A stretch of 64,000 nt of DNA from Candidula unifasciata (lineage: Eukaryota > Mollusca > Gastropoda > Stylommatophora > Geomitridae), in contig CAJHNH020001113.1 of NCBI GenBank assembly GCA_905116865.2, forward strand, positions 667,501 through 731,500, given 5' to 3'. The position numbers were made by a program, and so were the translations under genes. The notes under the pieces are model-generated. The model was not told where the DNA came from, ran no database searches, and worked only from the letters and a program-made list of their open reading frames with translations. This document shows, piece by piece, positions 44,851 to 55,160 of this stretch. How positions within the stretch are numbered: the stretch's first letter is position 1; every line of letters starts with the position of its first letter.

Positions 44851-45113
44851 AATAACTGGCAACATTGGTTGTGGCTTAGAATTACCGTAATAACTAGAAT
44901 TAGAGAACACAGAGTGTTAACAATAGATTGATCATCTGTCATTGTTCAAGCATAGCAATAGTAGCATAGATGTTGCAAGACGACTGTGTTATAGAGTGTT
45001 TTTCTCAGTATCTAGTGATATCTTCGCCTCCTAGTATTGATACAAAGGAGTGACGAAGGTTTCACACACCAGCTGTAATTGCCGCTTACATTTTCCATTG
45101 GCAAATCAAATTG
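44851..45113. other. Spacer, no gene recognised
   Basis: Nothing recognised. Confidence 0.5.
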
Positions 45114-45406
45114 GGTGCTTTATTAATATCTCACCCAAACAGGAGAAATACACAGGTCACGGGACAGTCTAATATTTCAGTGGGTGGTAGATAGGCTGGA
45201 AGCAGTCATGGGACCTAAGCTGCATGCATCCGTGGCACCTAGGCTGCACTCTCTCGTGGGATGTGAGTGGGTTGGGGTTAGGGCCAGTTCTAGATGTTTT
45301 GGGGTTGTTAAATAAACCAGAAAGCCGGGAAACCCAGTCTTACCACCCTAAATAATGTTGGACTGTCCTGTGACGTCATCTGGGGGGTAGGATAATAATA
45401 AAGCAC
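45114..45406. mobile_element. Family D MITE, inverted copy
   Basis: The left end GGTGCTTTATTAATATCTCA and the right end (minus strand GTGCTTTATTATTATCCTAC) are inverted repeats. TGACGTCA is kept at 45371-45378. It lies in the opposite orientation to the copy at 40304. A clear target duplication is not visible. Confidence 0.8.
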
Positions 45407-46494
45407 TGAAAATTTCAATATTTTTCTGTTTATAATTACTATTACTATTAACTACAACTAGGCCTCTCGGTTTACGTCTTGAACATGTAGAAAAGAACGC
45501 TTGCTGCATGCCTACGATACTCACATAGAAACTATAACTTGTCAGGTCTACCAGTTACTAGTGCTACGATGCAACAACTAAGTGACGAGGAAAAAAAATC
45601 AAGTGACGCAGTCTCCAAAGTATTCTTTACCTGCTAACGCGTACACTTATGTAAACTGCCGTCACTGTATGAAAAATGAAACCGCAATACTTCTTCCCGC
45701 TTTTTGCTGTTCTCCTAATCCTATTCTTGCTTTCAGCTTCAGGTTTTGAAAAGCTGTCTTGTTAAGTCCTGCATAAATACTGGTATTCACGGCCTCATAT
45801 ACCATTTATCCATCGCAAACCTGAGCGACCTCTAGGGCTGCTTCCGTTGTGTCTATGCGTCTATGCGAGAGGGCTCACTGTGGTGCACTATCGTGCATTA
45901 CAGCATTATTAGAGTATATATGCAGGGGGTGGGGGAAGCAGGGTACATGAAAATGAATAAAAAATGTTAGTCTCATATATTAAAAAGATCATATTAATAT
46001 ATTTAAATTCACTGTCTACGTGCTAAAATGTATACTGAAATAATCACTGCTGAATGCATAGGCAACACATAAATAAACAGTTCACTTTTAATGTCTGCTC
46101 ATTATTGAAATAAATTACTCTTAAATGCCTATGTAAAAACTAGCCAGGCAAAAAATCAAACGTATATATCAGGAGTGACCAGATGGTCCACATTAATCCA
46201 TTAGTCGACCGCCAAGCCATGGGGTGTAGTCTTGCGAGGGTATTTGTCTTTGACAATGACAACATGCACCTATGAAGATCTCGCGCGAACCGTCCTCTTT
46301 GTTAAATATGCTGGTATCAGTACATCGCAAAAGTAGATTGGTAGAGATCATCTGTATCAGAGTTGATTGAAAGTAAAGGAGACAGGAGGTTGTGGATAGC
46401 ATGACAACCAACGCCACACGGCATGGACTTTAAGCAGAAGAAGAAGAAAAAGAAGAAGAAGAACCGACCAGTAAAAGCAGAAAAGAAGCGACAC
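45407..46494. other. Long intergenic stretch, no gene recognised
   Basis: AT-rich sequence with a short GAAGAA run at about 46436-46461. Reading frames at 46193-46587 (minus) overlap each other and have no domain. Confidence 0.5.
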
Positions 46495-46725
46495 ACCGCC
46501 TCCCAAATTAACACGCCGTAAGAGATGACTAATTAGGAGTATTTCCTTGGAAGTCGCAGTGCATCTGCCTGAGAGACGAAGAATCAACAGTCTGCGTACA
46601 AATAAGCCAGATCTGTTAAACGTATACGAAACTAAGTTCTGTTTTTAAAAAAAATCCAGAAGTGGATGAACAACTAAAACTTTCTTCCAGAATTTACCTC
46701 CAGTGAACACTAAAAAAAAAGAAGA
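46495..46725 (+). repeat. Family B SINE-like repeat
   Basis: Plus-sense copy: GATGACTAATTAGGAGTATT, AAATAAGCCAGATCTGTTAA, ATCCAGAAGTGGATGAACAA and a terminal TACCTCCAGTGAACACT, with an A-rich then GAAGAAAC tail. Confidence 0.8.
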
Positions 46726-46913
46726 AACTAACTTCTCAGTAAGATGTCACGCACAAAAATTGTGATTCAAAACCTGGTGGCAACAGACAAACTTGGAGGA
46801 CAACGTGATGAGCTTATGAGTAACGTAGCTTCAATGTGTAGGCAGAACTAGAACACAGGCCTGATCAGTTATTCTGGTGATAGGATAAGGTAGTGAACCA
46901 TGGCCACCAAAAG

Positions 46914-46919
46914 TTTATT
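46914..46919 (-). promoter_or_regulatory. Candidate poly(A) signal AATAAA
   Basis: On the minus strand AATAAA lies about 180 bp after the stop of the 375-codon frame, a reasonable 3' UTR distance. A second AATAAA-like site is not obvious nearer. Supports the frame as a possible transcription unit; not proof. Confidence 0.35.
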
Positions 46920-47098
46920 GATGTGAATGATCAATGTAATGCAAAGAATCCCCCCTCCCCACCCCCCCCCTTTCCCACCACCATTTTGATTGCTGTCACA
47001 ACTTCCACACCCAAATAAAATGTCTTCTGAACATTTTGGTAAAAGGCTTGTATACAAATATCAAATGCAAACATATCCTAGTTTTGAGACGGCATTTT

Positions 47099-48226
47099 CT
47101 ATATATGACTTTTACCATGACCTCTAACCTGCAACAACCTACTCCGTCGGCGTTTTCTTACTCGCCTCTTCGGACCCTTCGCTAGCCCAGGGGTCAAGGA
47201 CTGGTGGCGTTTGTTTCCGTTGTGGGACCGACCAATCCACTCGCACAAACCGGAAAACTTTGCCGCCGGTTCGTTTTTCCATGGAACCAAAGCAGTGTCA
47301 TCTGCAGCCGTCTGCCTGTGCTTCTGTTGTCGAGTTTCTAGAGGCGAACGCGGAGCCTGATCGAGGCTGAGGGCAGTAAGGATGTTCATCAGCTGCTCAA
47401 CGGAATAATTTCGCAGAATACTGGCCTTTCCGTTGTCCAAAAATGCCTCATCTGACTCACTCCGGTTTCTGCATCTCTGTCGTTTTCGGGGTTTTCTCTT
47501 CTTCCTCTTCGTTATAAGTTGTTGGTCTGGCACCTTTGTTATTTCCAGCGACGAAGAAGTCAAATTGTTCCAAGGTGATTTCTGTAGAAGAGAACTTTTT
47601 GAGTTGAGATAAACATTTCGGGACGCCGTGTCATCGTAGGGATGCGGATCGAAATCCCTTTTCTTAAAGGAGCTCTTAATTTGTTGATCCCGGGTTATCT
47701 TTGACATCTCTTTTCCCGTGTACTCACTTCGTGGGATGTTCAAGGTTTCCATCTGGCTCATCGAGAGATAAGATTTGCGTTCACAGATCTGAGCATTTGA
47801 CAAACATCTCTGAGACTTCCAACACCCAGATGCACTTCTTGATTGAATAAGAAAGCAGTTATCGTTTTTTCGATGCGATTTTATGGTACAACCGAGATCA
47901 GCTGCATTTGACGGTGTCTGAATTGAAGGGAGACAAGCTCTGACTTTACAAGTAGCACCGCTGAACTGTTTTGTGCAGCAGTTATCTGTCGGGCATTTAG
48001 ACAAAGGCATCTTGGCAATTTTCAACAGTGGTCTATGAATACGATCTACCAGCGTATGGTCCATGTTATTTAGCAGACAGCGGGCCGGCGGAACTCTCAC
48101 CACGGCCACCCCATCGTGTTGTAACGGTCCCAAAATATAAGATGTTTCTGGTTTTACATACTTATCTTGTAAAGACAGCGAAGGCGTCCCTTTTGGTAGA
48201 AGATAGTGACCATGATAGGGATACAT
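47099..48226 (-). CDS. Uncharacterised basic protein, single-exon frame of 375 codons
   Basis: The longest reading frame that is not built from repeats. It starts at an ATG preceded by AACTAAA, so an A is at -3, and runs without interruption to a stop at 47099. The N-terminal third is Cys-containing (CPTDNCCTKQFSG) and the middle Ser/Lys-rich. A basic run KRKKRKPRKRQRCRNR at about residues 240-256 and a C-terminal RRVRKRRRSR look like nuclear localisation signals. The segment YSVEQLMNILTALSLDQAPR at about 274-293 could form an amphipathic helix with LxxLL-like spacing. No signal peptide or membrane segment. I do not recognise the family, and domain databases would be needed to name it. It could also be one exon of a longer gene. 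The frame has mixed codon use unlike the low-complexity neighbours. A long TTC tract lies about 240 bp upstream of the ATG. Confidence 0.6.
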   Translation of the reverse strand: MYPYHGHYLLPKGTPSLSLQDKYVKPETSYILGPLQHDGVAVVRVPPARCLLNNMDHTLVDRIHRPLLKIAKMPLSKCPTDNCCTKQFSGATCKVRACLPSIQTPSNAADLGCTIKSHRKNDNCFLIQSRSASGCWKSQRCLSNAQICERKSYLSMSQMETLNIPRSEYTGKEMSKITRDQQIKSSFKKRDFDPHPYDDTASRNVYLNSKSSLLQKSPWNNLTSSSLEITKVPDQQLITKRKKRKPRKRQRCRNRSESDEAFLDNGKASILRNYSVEQLMNILTALSLDQAPRSPLETRQQKHRQTAADDTALVPWKNEPAAKFSGLCEWIGRSHNGNKRHQSLTPGLAKGPKRRVRKRRRSRLLQVRGHGKSHI

Positions 48227-48468
48227 TTTAGTTGCGGTTATGATTTTTATGACTTCACACTGCTTTAAAAAATGTATGGTTTAGGATTACAGATCCGCTG
48301 TGGGGAGCAGCACTACATTTGCGTCCATGTCTTTGTAGCCTGGTGGCTTAAGCATTCTTTCTCTTGATTACTGCGATGGGCGATGTTGCCATCTGAAAAA
48401 AGATATTGGACGCTGTAAAAGATGCAACCTACCTATAGATCTTTGCCTTCTTAGTTATTTCTTCTTCT
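48227..48468. other. Sequence upstream of the 375-codon frame
   Basis: No clear TATA box or exon. On the minus strand a TTTTAAAGCAG site just upstream of the ATG could act as a splice acceptor, so the frame may not be the first exon. Confidence 0.4.
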
Positions 48469-48750
48469 TCTTCTTCTTCTTCTTCTTCTTCTTCTTCTTC
48501 TTCTTCTTCTTCTTCTTCTTCTTCTTCTTCTTCTTCTTCTTCTTCTTCTGCTTCTTCTTCTTCTTCTTCTTCTTCTTCTTCTTCTTCTTCTTCTTCTTCT
48601 TCTTTCTTCTTCTTCTTCTTCTTCTTCTTCTTCTTCTTCTTCTTCTTCTTCTTCTTCTTCTTCTTCTTCTTCTTCTTCTTCTTCTTCTTCTTCTTCTTCT
48701 TCTTCTTCTTCTTCTTCTTCTTCTTCTCCTCCTCCCTCTTCTTCTTCTTC
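48469..48750. repeat. (TTC)n tract, about 280 bp
   Basis: About 280 bp of almost uninterrupted TTC on the plus strand (GAA on the minus strand), with rare CTG, CCT and TTTC interruptions. It precedes the 375-codon frame in its reading direction. Confidence 0.95.
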
Positions 48751-49394
48751 TGTGTTCGCCCTCTAAGGGACGGTTGGCACACTACTTTGTGGTTTACAGC
48801 TAGGCTGCGATATCTGCGCATTTTGTCCCAGCACATCCTATGTCAGCAAAAACCACCTTTAATATGACGTCCGTTAAGCGGTAGTAGGTCTGTCCTTTCT
48901 CCCCTCAGAAATGGGGCCCCAGATACTCTTCCTCGTCTGCCTTCTATCCCCCAGTGAAGCATAGGCCCCTAACTCGCGCCATGCCCTCATTCTATCCTTC
49001 GCTAGTGCATGCAGCTCACTATATGCCCCCCCCCCCACCCTTTCTTATTTGCCTAGGTTTCTTGTTTCTCTTTTTGACTTTTCAATGCTTGGTTAGTGTT
49101 TGTGACTGTTGCCTTTAGTGGATAAGGTAGCCAACCTAACCCCTAGTCGCCTCTTTCGACATGCTTGGTGCAATGTAACTATTCTCTGCTTCCCGTGAGG
49201 GCCAAAAGAACACACAGGCATCCCCGATTCTCATGGGGGTAGTGGGGGGGGGGGTGGCTATACCTAACAAGGACGAATCTCATAATAACTAATTTTGGCA
49301 GACATTCTACCAGTGCCCGTCATGGACACTTACTAATAAAGACAACAGACATGACATGTCTTACAAGAGTTATCAGCGTAACAAAAAGAGGTGC
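48751..49394. other. Spacer, no gene recognised
   Basis: C run near 49027-49037 and a G run near 49242-49252. A scrap GTGGTTTACAGCTAGGCTGC at 48789 recurs, reversed, near 21960 and 22065. Confidence 0.5.
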
Positions 49395-49690
49395 AGTTAT
49401 TCTTCGTGTTCACTGGCTGTAAACTACGGCGGAAAGTGCTGGTTGTTCGTCCACTTCTGGGCTCTAGTCCTGTTCCAGAAACTGATTGTTGTGTGCACAC
49501 CCGCTTTACAGGTCTGATTCATTTGCACGCAGACTGTTGACTCCTTGCCTCTCAGGCAGATGTACTCCGACTTCGAAGGAAGCTTCCAATTAGTCGACTC
49601 CTACGACATGCTTTTGGGCAGCAGTAGGTCTATTCTTGTTTCCCCAACCCCTTCTAACAATAGGACTCTGGAACCAACACGGGGAGAGGT
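49395..49690 (-). repeat. Family B SINE-like repeat, near full length
   Basis: Starts TTATTCTTCGTGTTCACTGG and includes ACTACGGCGGAAAGTGCTGG, CTGGGCTCTAGTCCTGTTCC, CGTTTACAGG-type and GACTTCGAAGGAAGCTTCCA blocks, ending AATAGGACTCTGGAACCAAC. A full-length guide copy. Confidence 0.85.
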
Positions 49691-49719
49691 GCAATTAAAA
49701 ATGAAGAACTTAGGTGAAG

Positions 49720-51090
49720 ACTATGAATGAAGCCAGTCATAAATTTCATTAAAGAACAAAAGGGGAGATGGTCTGGCTATCTTGCCGAGGACGCCCTGGT
49801 TCTTACTGTCACAGAAAGCCACACTGAAAAAATATAATGAACACAATATAAGGATAAAGCCACGCAAAAGATGGGAGCACAACATCAAGAACAACTTTAA
49901 AAAAGCGAAGACCAGTAGTTTCTTTCTTTTGTTCCTGTCAATGGTTGATTATGGCCTGGGACTGCTTACCATCTCAAAGAGTCAGATGGACAAACTAGAG
50001 CGCATATAGAACGCGACTATGCGGGTCATTCTGGGTTGCACCAGAGAGACCCCAGTGGTGTGTATGCGATACATCCTTGGTTTGCTGATGGTTGCAGGTA
50101 GGCGCAAGGTGCTGCAGGCGAAGTCATATTTCAGGGTAGCTGCAGACACAGACCACCCTTTGCATGAAGCTCAGGGTGCAGTTAAGGGTCAGCGGCTGAT
50201 AAGAGGGAGGTCATGGATGGCTCAGGCAGAAGACACAATCAGACAGGTTTGCATCCTTGAGAACACGAGGTGAGGAGTGCGTCAAAGTGCCACCTGAATA
50301 GTCAGACTTGTGTAGAATCATAATCACACTGAGCCGGGAATGCAGAGACTGGCCAGCAGGTGCCACTGAGGTGGAAATTCAGCAATTAATTCAAGATAAT
50401 GCTCGCTCAGAGGATTTGATCATTTACACAGACGGTTCAGTGTCAAGAGGCAAAAGAAGTGCTTGGGGCTTCTTAGCAAAAGTTAATGGTCGACGTTTGG
50501 TGCAGGAGAGCCTAGCATATGATACCACAACATCCAGCTTAAGAATGGAGGCGGTTACTGCAGCTTTCCGCTGGCCAGAGAACACCACACACACACACAC
50601 ACACACACCACCCACCCACGCACGCACGCACGCACACACACACACATCGTGATTGTAACTGACTGGGAAAGCATGCTGAAAAAGATCAGAACAGATATGC
50701 TTCGTGTAGTGGCATGCCTCGCTGCGGAGGACACGGGTGAGGAGTATTGTCTGGATTTTTTCACCGGGTTCCGCCGGTGTGTTGGGAAATGAACAGGCGA
50801 ACAGACTAGTTGGCTCTGCACAACTTGGTGGAATACTGATACATGATAAGGCCTTGTGGGAGAGCATGTACAGTTCGGAGGAGCAGATGGATCACCACAG
50901 TCTGGTGAGATTTATGCAAGGGGGAGTGACTAGAGGTTCTGGCAGGTGCTCGAGGCAAGACGGACATTTAATCGGAATGCTACTGGCACCATTAGTATCG
51001 GAACTCTTCGCTGGCTGCTGAAGATGGGGACGGAACGCTTATGGGAATGCCCCGAGTGCTGTGATGTCGGTTCTTAAATCAAATCAAATC
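49720..51090 (+). mobile_element. RNase H-bearing LINE, 5'-truncated, with a microsatellite in the RNase H domain
   Basis: The pre-RNase H segment reads SMVDYGLGLLTISKSQMDKL then, after a stop, NATMRVILGCTRETPVVCMR. RNase H begins with DLIIYTDGSVSRGKRSAWGF (first Asp) and SSLRMEAVTAAFRWPE (Glu). A (CA)n/(CACG)n block at 50584-50646 then interrupts it, after which VTDWESMLKKIRTDMLR (second Asp) is in a shifted frame. The last segment is FSPGSAGVLGNEQANRLVG. It ends ERLWECPECCDVGS-stop followed by an (AAATC)n-like tail at 51076-51098. Stops and frameshifts make it non-functional. Confidence 0.8.
50584..50646. repeat. (CA)n/(CACG)n microsatellite inside a LINE RNase H frame
   Basis: In the related element at 62485 the matching site is only AGATGCATACATATGTCGTA. 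Here about 60 bp of CACA and CACG replaces it. Confidence 0.85.
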
Positions 51091-51104
51091 AAACCAATCA
51101 ATCT

Positions 51105-51320
51105 TCGCTTCCTCTTTCACTGTTTCAGGTATCAAAGGAGATATACGGCTCTTCTTCTTGCTCTTCTAGCAGCCTCAACCACATACACATCGCGCTGTTG
51201 CAGAGATACTCTTATGTTATCTTTCCATGCTGTTATTGATCCACCTCGTGCTTTTCCTCCTTCGTCTCTTTCGGTGTATGCCTCGTATGGTATAGTATTC
51301 TGATTATGACACCTACGTCG
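51105..51320 (-). mobile_element. LINE family c 3' end
   Basis: The minus strand encodes a YEAYTERDEGGKARGGS-type segment, LQQRDVYVVEAARRARRRAV then YLLY, like the elements at 40570 and 62663. It lies directly against the AATC tail of the preceding LINE; which of the two inserted second is not clear. Confidence 0.8.
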
Positions 51321-51760
51321 TCTCCACAATGAGGGCTAGCTACAGTCCACACACTGCATCTTTGGGAATTAAGTGGGAGGGCCCGAGTTTTTTTACGGTG
51401 CGACTCTCCTACCACTGTTTAAAAACCACAAAAGCGTGTGTGTGTTTTTTTTTTTTTTTCAATGGCCGCTGCGAAAAATCCAGAACCGCACAGTTCGAAG
51501 ACCATGGATTGTTAAACGCATTCGTCAACATCTAAACAACACAACCGCACTTAATTTGCGTAACAAATAAGTTTTAAAAAAAAACCACTACAAACAAAAC
51601 CACAAATTTTATTTTTTTTTTTAATAAAAAGGCTAAGGAAAAAAAGCTACCGATAAATAATCCAATAATCTACACACTAAAAACGTCTGATAATTTTAAA
51701 AAATTGAATTTCGATATACTTGAACCAACTATGTCAAAGAAATAAGATCGCGGTCTCGCG

Positions 51761-51763
<3 letters not shown>
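51321..51763. other. Spacer, no gene recognised
   Basis: T run near 51448-51459 and A/T homopolymers near 51575 and 51610. Nothing recognised. Confidence 0.5.

Positions 51764-51801
<38 letters not shown>
51764..51801. repeat. (CG)n-(CA)n microsatellite
   Basis: GCGCGCGCG passing into CACACA; alternating purine-pyrimidine sequence able to adopt Z-DNA. Confidence 0.9.
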
Positions 51802-51804
<3 letters not shown>

Positions 51805-51812
51805 CATATAAA

Positions 51813-52268
51813 TAGGATGACCATAATATCGTGAGCTGAAAACGGGACATACCACTAATATTCAGACCTGAAAACGGGACATTCAAAGCAAGTCACTGGA
51901 ACCCATCTCCCTCCTCTCTTTTGTTTAGGTGTCTAGTTCACCGCGGTGAACTCACTCGACAATGGTATTAACATCCAAACCATTGCCCCCAAAAATAAAT
52001 GTAACAATATGCTCTTTAGTTACAATGGAGAAAAATAAAAACATATGACAGATGAACACTACCATCACGACACTTCAGACATTATTAAAAGTATCTAACA
52101 CTAATAAGGTCTACAGGTATAGTATAATTATAATGTATGTTCTATTCTCGAGCGTATTCCTATATTTGTTTAAAACGGAACATTTGATGGGTTTTAACCG
52201 ACGGAACAGCCGGGAGACACGGAAAAACCGGGACTGTCCAGGTGAAAACGGGACATATGGTCACCTTA
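51813..52268. mobile_element. Non-autonomous DNA transposon, hAT/Tip100-like
   Basis: The left end TAGGATGACCATA and the right end TATGGTCACCTTA are inverted repeats. GGTGACCA-type termini with nearby GGGACAT/GTCCCG motifs are a feature I associate with hAT-Tip100 elements. GAAAACGGGACAT occurs twice near the left end and once at the right. The flanks CATATAAA (51805-51812) and CATGTATA (52269-52276) match at 6 of 8 bases. No transposase. Confidence 0.65.
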
Positions 52269-52276
52269 CATGTATA

Positions 52277-52468
52277 TTTAAACGACGAAGAGATTTAATC
52301 ACAGCTGTAAATTAGATGGGGAATTGTGCATGCATTGCATATGACGTCAAAAAACAAGAAACCTGGCGCAAGTTGATTTTCGTTTGTGGTCTTCAAGAAA
52401 TAGCGTAAGGAAAAAGAAGAAGAAGAAGAAGAAGACAAGCATAAGAAAAAGACAAGCAGAAGAAGAAG

Positions 52469-52499
<31 letters not shown>

Positions 52500-52932
52500 G
52501 TGGGGGAGGGGGGAGACAGAGAGAGAGAGAAGATGGCTTGTTTTGTCCTTCTACAAAATACTGCTAAACGTGTGGTTTCAATAATATCTGTCTTGCGCCA
52601 ATTTCGTCCATAAAGTGGTAATACATCGTTGTTTGGAGGTCCAAACTCTACTCATTTTACTGTAAACAAATGTATCAGGGACCGTACAACATCTAAATTT
52701 GAACAATAAGTTCACAAAGTATTCAACTAAGGATGCAGTTTTCACATATACCCGTGGGATTCCAACCGGAAGCGGAAACGCAGAGCAGACAATCAAACCA
52801 GCAGAAGATCACACAATTGTTGCCAGATAAATACTTCATTTTAAGCCAAACTACTAAATAATTAGGTTAGGAAAAAAAAATAAAAGATACAATTTAACAT
52901 TTTACTCACTTCACACCAAAAGCTCACATATA
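52277..52932. other. Spacer with a GAA tract
   Basis: (GAA)n at about 52413-52500 with an AAGACAAGCATAAGAAAAAG interruption and a GAGA run near 52515. No gene recognised. Confidence 0.5.
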
Positions 52933-53110
52933 TCATCATCATCATCAGGTGCCTTGTCGACTGGCGATCATGCCTCTCCACAATCTGCGATCTCCTGCAG
53001 CATGTATTAGTTCGTGTGCCGACACACCTTCATGCCATGCAACAAGACTGTCAAGAATCTTCTCTCGTTGTCTTCCTCTATTCCTCACTTCCACAGATCT
53101 TTCCAGTGGA
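52933..53110 (-). mobile_element. LINE 3' end of another family
   Basis: The minus strand encodes RSVEVRNRGRQREKILDSLV, SAHELIHAAGDRRLWRGMIA and SRQGT-stop in one frame. LINE pol proteins often end in a D-R-x-x-W-R segment. The tail is GATGATGATGATGA on the minus strand. Confidence 0.75.
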
Positions 53111-53320
53111 AAAATCGACTAAATGGGGGCTTCTTTTGAAGCTGGAGTACATCTGCCTGAGAGACAATAAACAGTCCGCTGGCAAATGACTCGACATGTG
53201 AAACGGATGTGCACGCATCATTCAGTTTCTGGAACAGGACTAGAGTCCAGAAGTGGACGAACAACCAACACTTTCCGCTGGAGTTTGAAGCCGGTGAATG
53301 CGAAGAAGAAGGAGAAAAAG
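53111..53320 (+). repeat. Family B SINE-like repeat
   Basis: Plus-sense copy from AATCGACTAAATGGGGGCTT through AACGGATGTGCACGCATCAT, GACTAGAGTCCAGAAGTGGA and CTGGAGTTTGAAGCCGGTGA to GCGAAGAAGAAGGAGAAAAA, with its GAA tail kept. Confidence 0.85.
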
Positions 53321-53763
53321 AAGATCTCGTTAAAGGTTCGACATCACAGCATTCACAACAAACCCATGTTAGCTCTGTCGCTCACATCATCAGCCAGCGA
53401 AAGTCTCCATTCCATGGTTAACTACTCGTCTTGCCCCCCCCCCCCGAGTCTCGTGTGGCTTCCTAGATCTCACAGACACTCGCTACTGCAACTGGCACTT
53501 GGGAGCTTCACTCCTGCAAATCCCCCCCCCCCCCCCCCCGGTTTTTTAAAAGAGGATGTTATCCTTTATCCATATATAGAAATTCTATATAAAAGTATTT
53601 GTTTATGCATTCCATACTATTACATTTCAAATATATGATTAATATCATATGGAACACATTACTATTATTATTTATGCTTTTTATCTAGAGGGCAAAAAGG
53701 AAGTAGAGACAAGAGGACATACAAGACAACAACACAGTTTTTTTCATGGTGACAAGTGCGTGG

Positions 53764-53766
<3 letters not shown>
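53321..53766. other. Spacer with C homopolymers
   Basis: C runs at about 53436-53446 and 53522-53539. No gene. Confidence 0.5.

Positions 53767-53822
<56 letters not shown>
53767..53822. repeat. (GA)n microsatellite
   Basis: About 56 bp of perfect GA. Confidence 0.95.
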
Positions 53823-53825
<3 letters not shown>

Positions 53826-54424
53826 AGGGGGGTAACTCAATAGTTTTTTTTACATAAGGGGGCAAGGAGGGTTGGGGGGGGGGGGGTTAAGGGCCCTGAA
53901 CACCACCACTTTCACTAAATTTTTTGACTAGGTGGTGAGAGGGCGTTGTCGTGTGGACGGTCTTGCTTGGCCAAGTTAGATATGAACGACGTTTCTTTTC
54001 TTCGAGAGACCTACAATCTGCTGTACTGAAATAAGCCAGGTCTAGAGGATACAGCACGTAAACGTCTAGAAGAAGAAGAATCTGCGAAATCAATAAGAAC
54101 ATAACATCTCAGACACTCTGTAAAACTGTATAACATTAGTATTAGACCACGAATACGAAACTGAACTACCCTAACTTCCAGCACTATAGTGCGTTGCTAT
54201 ATATAGAGTTTAACCATAACATGACCTATTTAGGATGTTAACATCCAGGTTCGCCCTAAATATACTGCAGTTGTTACGAAATATTTACTAATCAACATCT
54301 AAAATAAAATACACTGCCCAAATATATTCTGAATGTACAATGCAATAAAACAATTTAAATATAGTTATCTGTTTTACACAAGTTGGCTAGATGTTATAAA
54401 TTTGAGATAAAAATATTCATGTAT
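53823..54424. other. Spacer, no gene recognised
   Basis: G run near 53875-53886. An ATAAGCCAGGTCTAGAGG block at 54031 may be a family B relic. No gene. Confidence 0.5.
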
Positions 54425-54543
54425 GTCAGGATGGCCGAGTGGTCTAAGGCGCCAGACTCAAGGTTTACTACCTTCCCTGTTACAACAGGGTTGAGTGTTC
54501 TGGTCCACGAATGTGGGCGTGGGTTCAAATCCCACTTCTGACA
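54425..54543 (+). tRNA. tRNA-Leu(CAA) with 35-nt intron
   Basis: The acceptor GTCAGGA pairs with TTCTGAC, with one G-T pair, and A is the discriminator. D arm and A box are in TGGCCGAGTGGTCTAAGG, a long variable arm follows, and the B box is GGGTTCAAATCC. Anticodon stem CCAGA/TCTGG with CAA at 54459-54461. The intron, about 54463-54497, begins after position 37 as in other eukaryotic tRNA-Leu(CAA) genes. It contains TTGAG complementary to CTCAA of the anticodon loop, and a CCCTGTT/AACAGGG hairpin. A run of T follows at 54550-54557 as a Pol III terminator. Intact. Confidence 0.95.
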
Positions 54544-54549
54544 ATTTCT

Positions 54550-54557
54550 TTTTTTTT
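54550..54557 (+). terminator. Pol III T-run terminator
   Basis: T run 6 nt after the tRNA-Leu end, the usual Pol III stop. Confidence 0.8.
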
Positions 54558-54959
54558 AATTTGAAGATTTTTATAGTTAGTGCTTTCGAATGTTACATTA
54601 AGTGAATAATCAGTTTTGGGGGAGAACTTAAATAAAATTGTGTTGTAGAAGATAAGATTTAAAAGTGCGCGTCAAAATTTGTAGATCAAAATACAGACCG
54701 TATAAACATGGGAAGGTTTGTAATCTAACCTCCTAGATAACTTAGCCACCCTGACATACGAGATGTCCGAATGAATAAATAAATTGATATCTCTGCACTC
54801 GGATCATTTCCCTTCGTGGTATGCCGCGTTCCCTGTAGCCAACGAAAAGTACACATACTCATTCGAGCAGGACTTTTCATTCTGGCGGTACCTGGAGCGG
54901 GGATTTCTGTCACAGGAGCTAGGGAAAGCTAAGACCGTTGTGATGTTATCCTGTCATCT
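54558..54959. other. Spacer, no gene recognised
   Basis: Short frames only; no gene. Confidence 0.5.
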
Positions 54960-55160
54960 CCTTGTGGTATGCAATTTTTCGTTATTTGAAGCCCTACTCA
55001 GGCTCTTGCCAGGGGCCGCAATATAGCCCTGTCATAAATATGGTCTAATGGCTGAACGCGGTTTCTGGGATCTCTCCACGGTGATCCTCATCCGCATGGT
55101 GGCACTTTGTGTCATCGGGTGTTTATCGCTTGCGTGATGTCGTAGTGGTGTATAAAATAT
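54960..55160 (+). repeat. Family C repeat, near full length
   Basis: GTATGCAATTTTTCGTTATT, GCTCTTGCCAGGGGCCGCAA, TCATCCGCATGGTGGCACTT and TGTCATCGGGTGTTTATCGC are present in order. Confidence 0.85.

Noticed and set aside
47099..48226. A PNRC-type nuclear receptor coactivator
   Set aside because: A PAAKFSG-like stretch and basic clusters gave only faint resemblance; the match is too weak to name.
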